DNA of 64,000 nt from Ornithinibacillus massiliensis. GTDB lineage: Bacteria; Bacillota; Bacilli; Bacillales; Amphibacillaceae. The number at the start of each line of letters is the position of its first letter. The first letter of the stretch is position 1. A program made the translations under genes and the position numbers. The notes beneath the pieces were generated by a model, which worked only from the letters and a program-made list of their open reading frames with translations, was not told the DNA's origin and did not search any database. The stretch spans positions 62,001 through 126,000 of the forward strand of contig NZ_JAGXBY010000005.1 of NCBI RefSeq assembly GCF_018310345.1. The letters are read 5' to 3'. Shown here piece by piece: positions 61,305 through 64,000 of this stretch.

Positions 61305-62768
61305 TTGAAGCAACGTCAAAAGACTTTTGGATTTTTAGTGATTTGTTTAGTGCTTGGTATATTGGCAGAGCTTAGCTTCTTTCATGGTGTGATAGGGATA
61401 TCGTACCCAATTTTTATTGCAGCATTTTATGCTGTCCTGTATTACCGATTAGGGTTTAAAGTATCTCATCGACGAATTGGCTTATTATTAATGGTCATGA
61501 TCTGGATTTTATCAGCGTCGTATTTATTCTATGATAATGAGTTTTTTTATGCGTTAAATCTTTTTGTAATTCCAGCTTTAGTGTTTGTCCATATTGTGTT
61601 AATTACGACACCGAATCATGTGGATTGGATTTCACTAATCTTCTTTAAGCGAATTTTCTTTAAGATATCTCAAACATTCAGTTATGTAAAAAGATGGCTC
61701 AAGATTATTTTTAAACGAACCTTATTTCGACAGGTGAGTAAAGAAACCAGCCAAACCATAAAGAGAATTGTAAAGGGATTATTGATTGGGGGACCGTTGC
61801 TTTTCGTTATTACGGTGTTATTAATATCAGCGGATGAGAAATTTGCTGATATGATGCTGGAAATACCAGCATTTATGTTGAAGCTGAATTTCCTGGAATA
61901 TTTTTTCCGAGTAGTAGCTGCATTATTATTATCGTTATTATTCTTTGGAGCCTTCCAGACCTTAAAGAAGCGGTATGTACTACCACTAGGAAGGCCAACG
62001 GTTCAAACAGAAAAGGTAACCTGGGATAGTGTGATTGCAGGGACGGTCTTAGTCTTGCTTAACATTATATATGTCCTATTTGTCGCCATTCAATTTACGT
62101 ATTTCTTTGGTGATGCACTTCATGCAGATTATACGTATGCGGAGTACGCAAGAAGAGGATTTTTCGAGCTTGTACTAGTAACCGTGATTAACTGGACCTT
62201 ATTGTTAATTTGTTTGAAGCTAGTAAAGGCTGGGAAGAAAGCATACGGCAACTTTTTGAAGGCGATGTATACATTGTTAATTGTAGTTAGTGGGGTCATG
62301 CTTGCATCAGCATTTATTCGTTTAAGTGCCTATGAAGCAGCTTATGGATTTACATTGGACCGAATTCTTGCACATGTATTTATGTTGTTTTTAATGATTA
62401 TTTTTGCGTATACATTGGTCCGCGTATGGATAGAGGGAATTTCTATCGCACATTTTTATATAATAGTGGGATTACTATTTTATACAGGACTGAATATGGT
62501 CAATTTAGAAGAAATCATTGTGGAGAAAAATCTAGAACGATATGAAGAAACCGGAAAAATTGATATCTATTACTTAGATTTACTTTCCTATTCTGGTATT
62601 GATGGTTTAATCACGCTATATGAAAAAGATCCAAATTATCCAGATTTATTAGCGGTGTTAGAGCAACGTAAAGAAATGATCGAACAACTTCGTTTAAACA
62701 CATGGCAATCGTTTAATTTCAAGAAAGAGCAAGTAGTAGAAAGACTTCAGGAGCTTGAATTGAGATAA
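61305..62768 (+). CDS. DUF4173 (DUF4153-like) membrane protein
   Basis: A 487-residue polytopic membrane protein with about 11 helices and a C-terminal cytosolic or external tail (about 400-487). Family-like stretches are VLLNIIYVLFVAIQFTYFFG, YAEYARRGFFELVLVTVINW and RILAHVFMLFLMIIFAYTLV. Function unknown. TTG start behind GGTGGTGAA. It is followed 11 nt later by a cis-prenyltransferase gene, so both are probably expressed together. Confidence 0.83.
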   Translation: MKQRQKTFGFLVICLVLGILAELSFFHGVIGISYPIFIAAFYAVLYYRLGFKVSHRRIGLLLMVMIWILSASYLFYDNEFFYALNLFVIPALVFVHIVLITTPNHVDWISLIFFKRIFFKISQTFSYVKRWLKIIFKRTLFRQVSKETSQTIKRIVKGLLIGGPLLFVITVLLISADEKFADMMLEIPAFMLKLNFLEYFFRVVAALLLSLLFFGAFQTLKKRYVLPLGRPTVQTEKVTWDSVIAGTVLVLLNIIYVLFVAIQFTYFFGDALHADYTYAEYARRGFFELVLVTVINWTLLLICLKLVKAGKKAYGNFLKAMYTLLIVVSGVMLASAFIRLSAYEAAYGFTLDRILAHVFMLFLMIIFAYTLVRVWIEGISIAHFYIIVGLLFYTGLNMVNLEEIIVEKNLERYEETGKIDIYYLDLLSYSGIDGLITLYEKDPNYPDLLAVLEQRKEMIEQLRLNTWQSFNFKKEQVVERLQELELR

Positions 62769-62779
62769 GGAGGAGCAAT

Positions 62780-63490
62780 ATGAATACAATTCCTAATCAT
62801 GTCGCTATTATTATGGATGGAAATGGTCGTTGGGGAAAACGCAGAGGGCTTAGTAGAAGTGAAGGGCACTATGCAGGTTCCCAAACGATGGAAGAATTGA
62901 TCGATGCGAGTGCGGAAATGGGAATTAAGATACTAACACTGTATGCTTTTTCTACTGAGAATTGGAAAAGGCCTAAGGATGAAGTGAATTATTTGATGAA
63001 TTTACCCATTAAGTTCTTTAATCAAAAATTACCGGAGTTTATGAAACGTAATATTAAAATTCTCATTTCTGGGGATGTAGAGAATTTACCAAAAGGAACA
63101 AAGAATGCCGTGTTACGGGCCATGGATAAAACAAAGAATAATACAGGCTTAATCGTGAATTTTGCGCTGAATTATAGTAGTAGGAGTGAGATTGTTCAAG
63201 CAATTGCTCGTATTATTCAAGATGCGAAGGACAAGAAAATTTCGATGGATCAATTAGATGAGCGAATGTTTGAAAGCTATCTTTATACGAAGAACTTACC
63301 AGACCCTGATATTATCATTCGAACTGGTGGGGAGAAGCGTATTAGTAACTTTTTAATGTGGCAATCTGCTACAGCTGATTTATGCTTTGTTGATGAATTG
63401 TTTCCGGACTTTAAAAAAGAATTATATATTAATGCAATTAGAAAGGTGTATGCGAATAAAGAAGCCCCTTTGAAAGAATGGGTGGTATAA
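62780..63490 (+). CDS. Isoprenyl (cis-prenyl) transferase, UppS paralogue
   Basis: A 236-residue cis-prenyltransferase that condenses isopentenyl diphosphate onto an allylic primer. Motifs: IMDGNGRWGKRRG with catalytic Asp13, TLYAFSTENWKRP, FALNYSSRSEI and IIRTGGEKRISNFLMWQ. The Mg-binding Glu usually found in the following segment is Asp here (TADLCF). It is not next to frr-cdsA-dxr, the usual uppS site, and so is probably a second copy with its own product length or use. AAGGAGGAG precedes the ATG. Confidence 0.86.
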   Translation: MNTIPNHVAIIMDGNGRWGKRRGLSRSEGHYAGSQTMEELIDASAEMGIKILTLYAFSTENWKRPKDEVNYLMNLPIKFFNQKLPEFMKRNIKILISGDVENLPKGTKNAVLRAMDKTKNNTGLIVNFALNYSSRSEIVQAIARIIQDAKDKKISMDQLDERMFESYLYTKNLPDPDIIIRTGGEKRISNFLMWQSATADLCFVDELFPDFKKELYINAIRKVYANKEAPLKEWVV

Positions 63491-63519
63491 AATAAGAGAG
63501 ATTTCACACATCTGTATCG

Positions 63520-63562
63520 GCTCCGGAAAAATACGTTGATGTTAACCGTATATTTCCGGAGC
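63520..63562. terminator. Bidirectional terminator
   Basis: GCTCCGGAAAAATACG pairs with CGTATATTTCCGGAGC (16 positions, one mismatch), 11-nt loop. It lies between the convergent uppS paralogue and DUF3889 gene. Confidence 0.75.
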
Positions 63563-63573
63563 AGGCATTTATT

Positions 63574-63912
63574 CTAGCTTGAAACCTCTCTGAATGAAAT
63601 ATCAACTATTTCTTCTGTATTGTTATTAAAGGTTATATCAATAAAAACACCAAACTCATTAGTAGGCGCCTCAAGCCATAGCTTAAACGTTTCGGTTGAA
63701 TTCTCAATTCCTCTTTTTTTACCAACATGAAGGTAATCCACTATGTTTGCATCAGGATACTTTTCTTTTACCTTTTGCATAGCCAGACGCCCCCACTTCG
63801 CATAGGAGGGCTCTAGTTCCTTAGTAGAAATCGCCTCTAGTGGTGTATGAAAAGCGGTTATTCCCAAGCTGAAAATAGTAACACTTAACATTATCATCAT
63901 CAATTTCTTCAT
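63574..63912 (-). CDS. Secreted DUF3889 domain protein
   Basis: A 112-residue protein with a signal peptide (about 1-29) and a DUF3889 domain: YAKWGRLAMQKVKEKYPDAN, VDYLHVGKKRG, ETFKLWLEAPTNEFGVFIDI. Related to B. subtilis YqzG; function unknown. The ATG at 63912 follows GCGAGG; a longer reading to 63957 would hide the signal peptide. The 88 bp to the window end show nothing further. Confidence 0.82.
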   Translation of the reverse strand: MKKLMMIMLSVTIFSLGITAFHTPLEAISTKELEPSYAKWGRLAMQKVKEKYPDANIVDYLHVGKKRGIENSTETFKLWLEAPTNEFGVFIDITFNNNTEEIVDISFREVSS

Positions 63913-64000
63913 GGTTAAACCTCGCTTAGCATAAGAATTAGAATGGAAAAACGCCATTTTCTAAACCATTGTCCATAATGGATTTTCCAACTTCCAAAAG

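Noticed and set aside
1..64000. Prophage, insertion sequence or integrative element
   Set aside because: No transposase, integrase, phage structural gene, tRNA-flanked direct repeat or clear composition break was seen.

Overview
The window is AT-rich Gram-positive DNA. Evidence: strong AGGAGG ribosome binding sites, frequent TTG and GTG starts, U-tailed hairpin terminators, a sortase substrate and lipoboxes, and families typical of Bacillaceae (YfkAB, YugN, CsoR-CopA-CopZ, CadC-CadA, MntABCD, QueT, MhqR cluster). I infer a Bacillaceae chromosome, perhaps of the Oceanobacillus/Virgibacillus type. The genus call is weak because there is no rRNA gene here. I see no prophage, insertion sequence, tRNA, rRNA or CRISPR array.

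Layout. 1-5 kb: the 3' part of a nucleoside hydrolase, then a glycolipid cluster (two GT4 glycosyltransferases around a VTT-fold membrane protein), and an EamA transporter. 5-13.5 kb: an SgrR-like regulator, then a cobalamin riboswitch and what looks like a full vitamin B12 capture and import locus. That locus encodes a sortase-anchored transcobalamin-like protein, a lipoprotein carrying the same DUF4430 domain, and an ECF transporter (T, fused A-A, S). This is the most interesting part of the window. 13.5-16.2 kb: small housekeeping genes. 16.4-19.5 kb: copper homeostasis (csoR-copA-copZ). 19.6-21.5 kb: methyltransferase, a frameshifted VOC gene, GNAT. 21.6-25.3 kb: a flavoprotein divergent from cadC-cadA. 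25.4-29.4 kb: peptidase E-like, MarR, and an unusual partial riboflavin operon (ribA-ribD-HAD). 29.6-36.9 kb: two PadR modules, a CPBP protease and a TetR/ABC exporter pair. 37-42 kb: yfkAB and a MntR-type manganese ABC operon. 42-49 kb: EcsC, brnQ, GntR, a His-rich HesB-like protein, catalase, GNAT, plsC, and queT under a preQ1 riboswitch. 49.5-55.9 kb: catE facing an mhqR quinone-detoxification operon, an aldo/keto reductase and fetAB. 56-64 kb: a universal stress gene broken by a one-base A-tract change, a SulP transporter, VOC, DUF2785 and GNAT genes, then PadR-HAAS-DUF4173-uppS paralogue and a DUF3889 secreted protein.

Much of the window concerns metals and cofactors (B12, Cu, Cd/Zn, Mn, Fe, queuosine precursor, riboflavin precursors). 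Most units are short operons with a local regulator or riboswitch. Two degenerate intergenic arrays, both with a 21-bp period (19.55 kb and 45.57 kb), two frameshifted genes and one multi-hairpin intergenic region are left unexplained by ordinary annotation.
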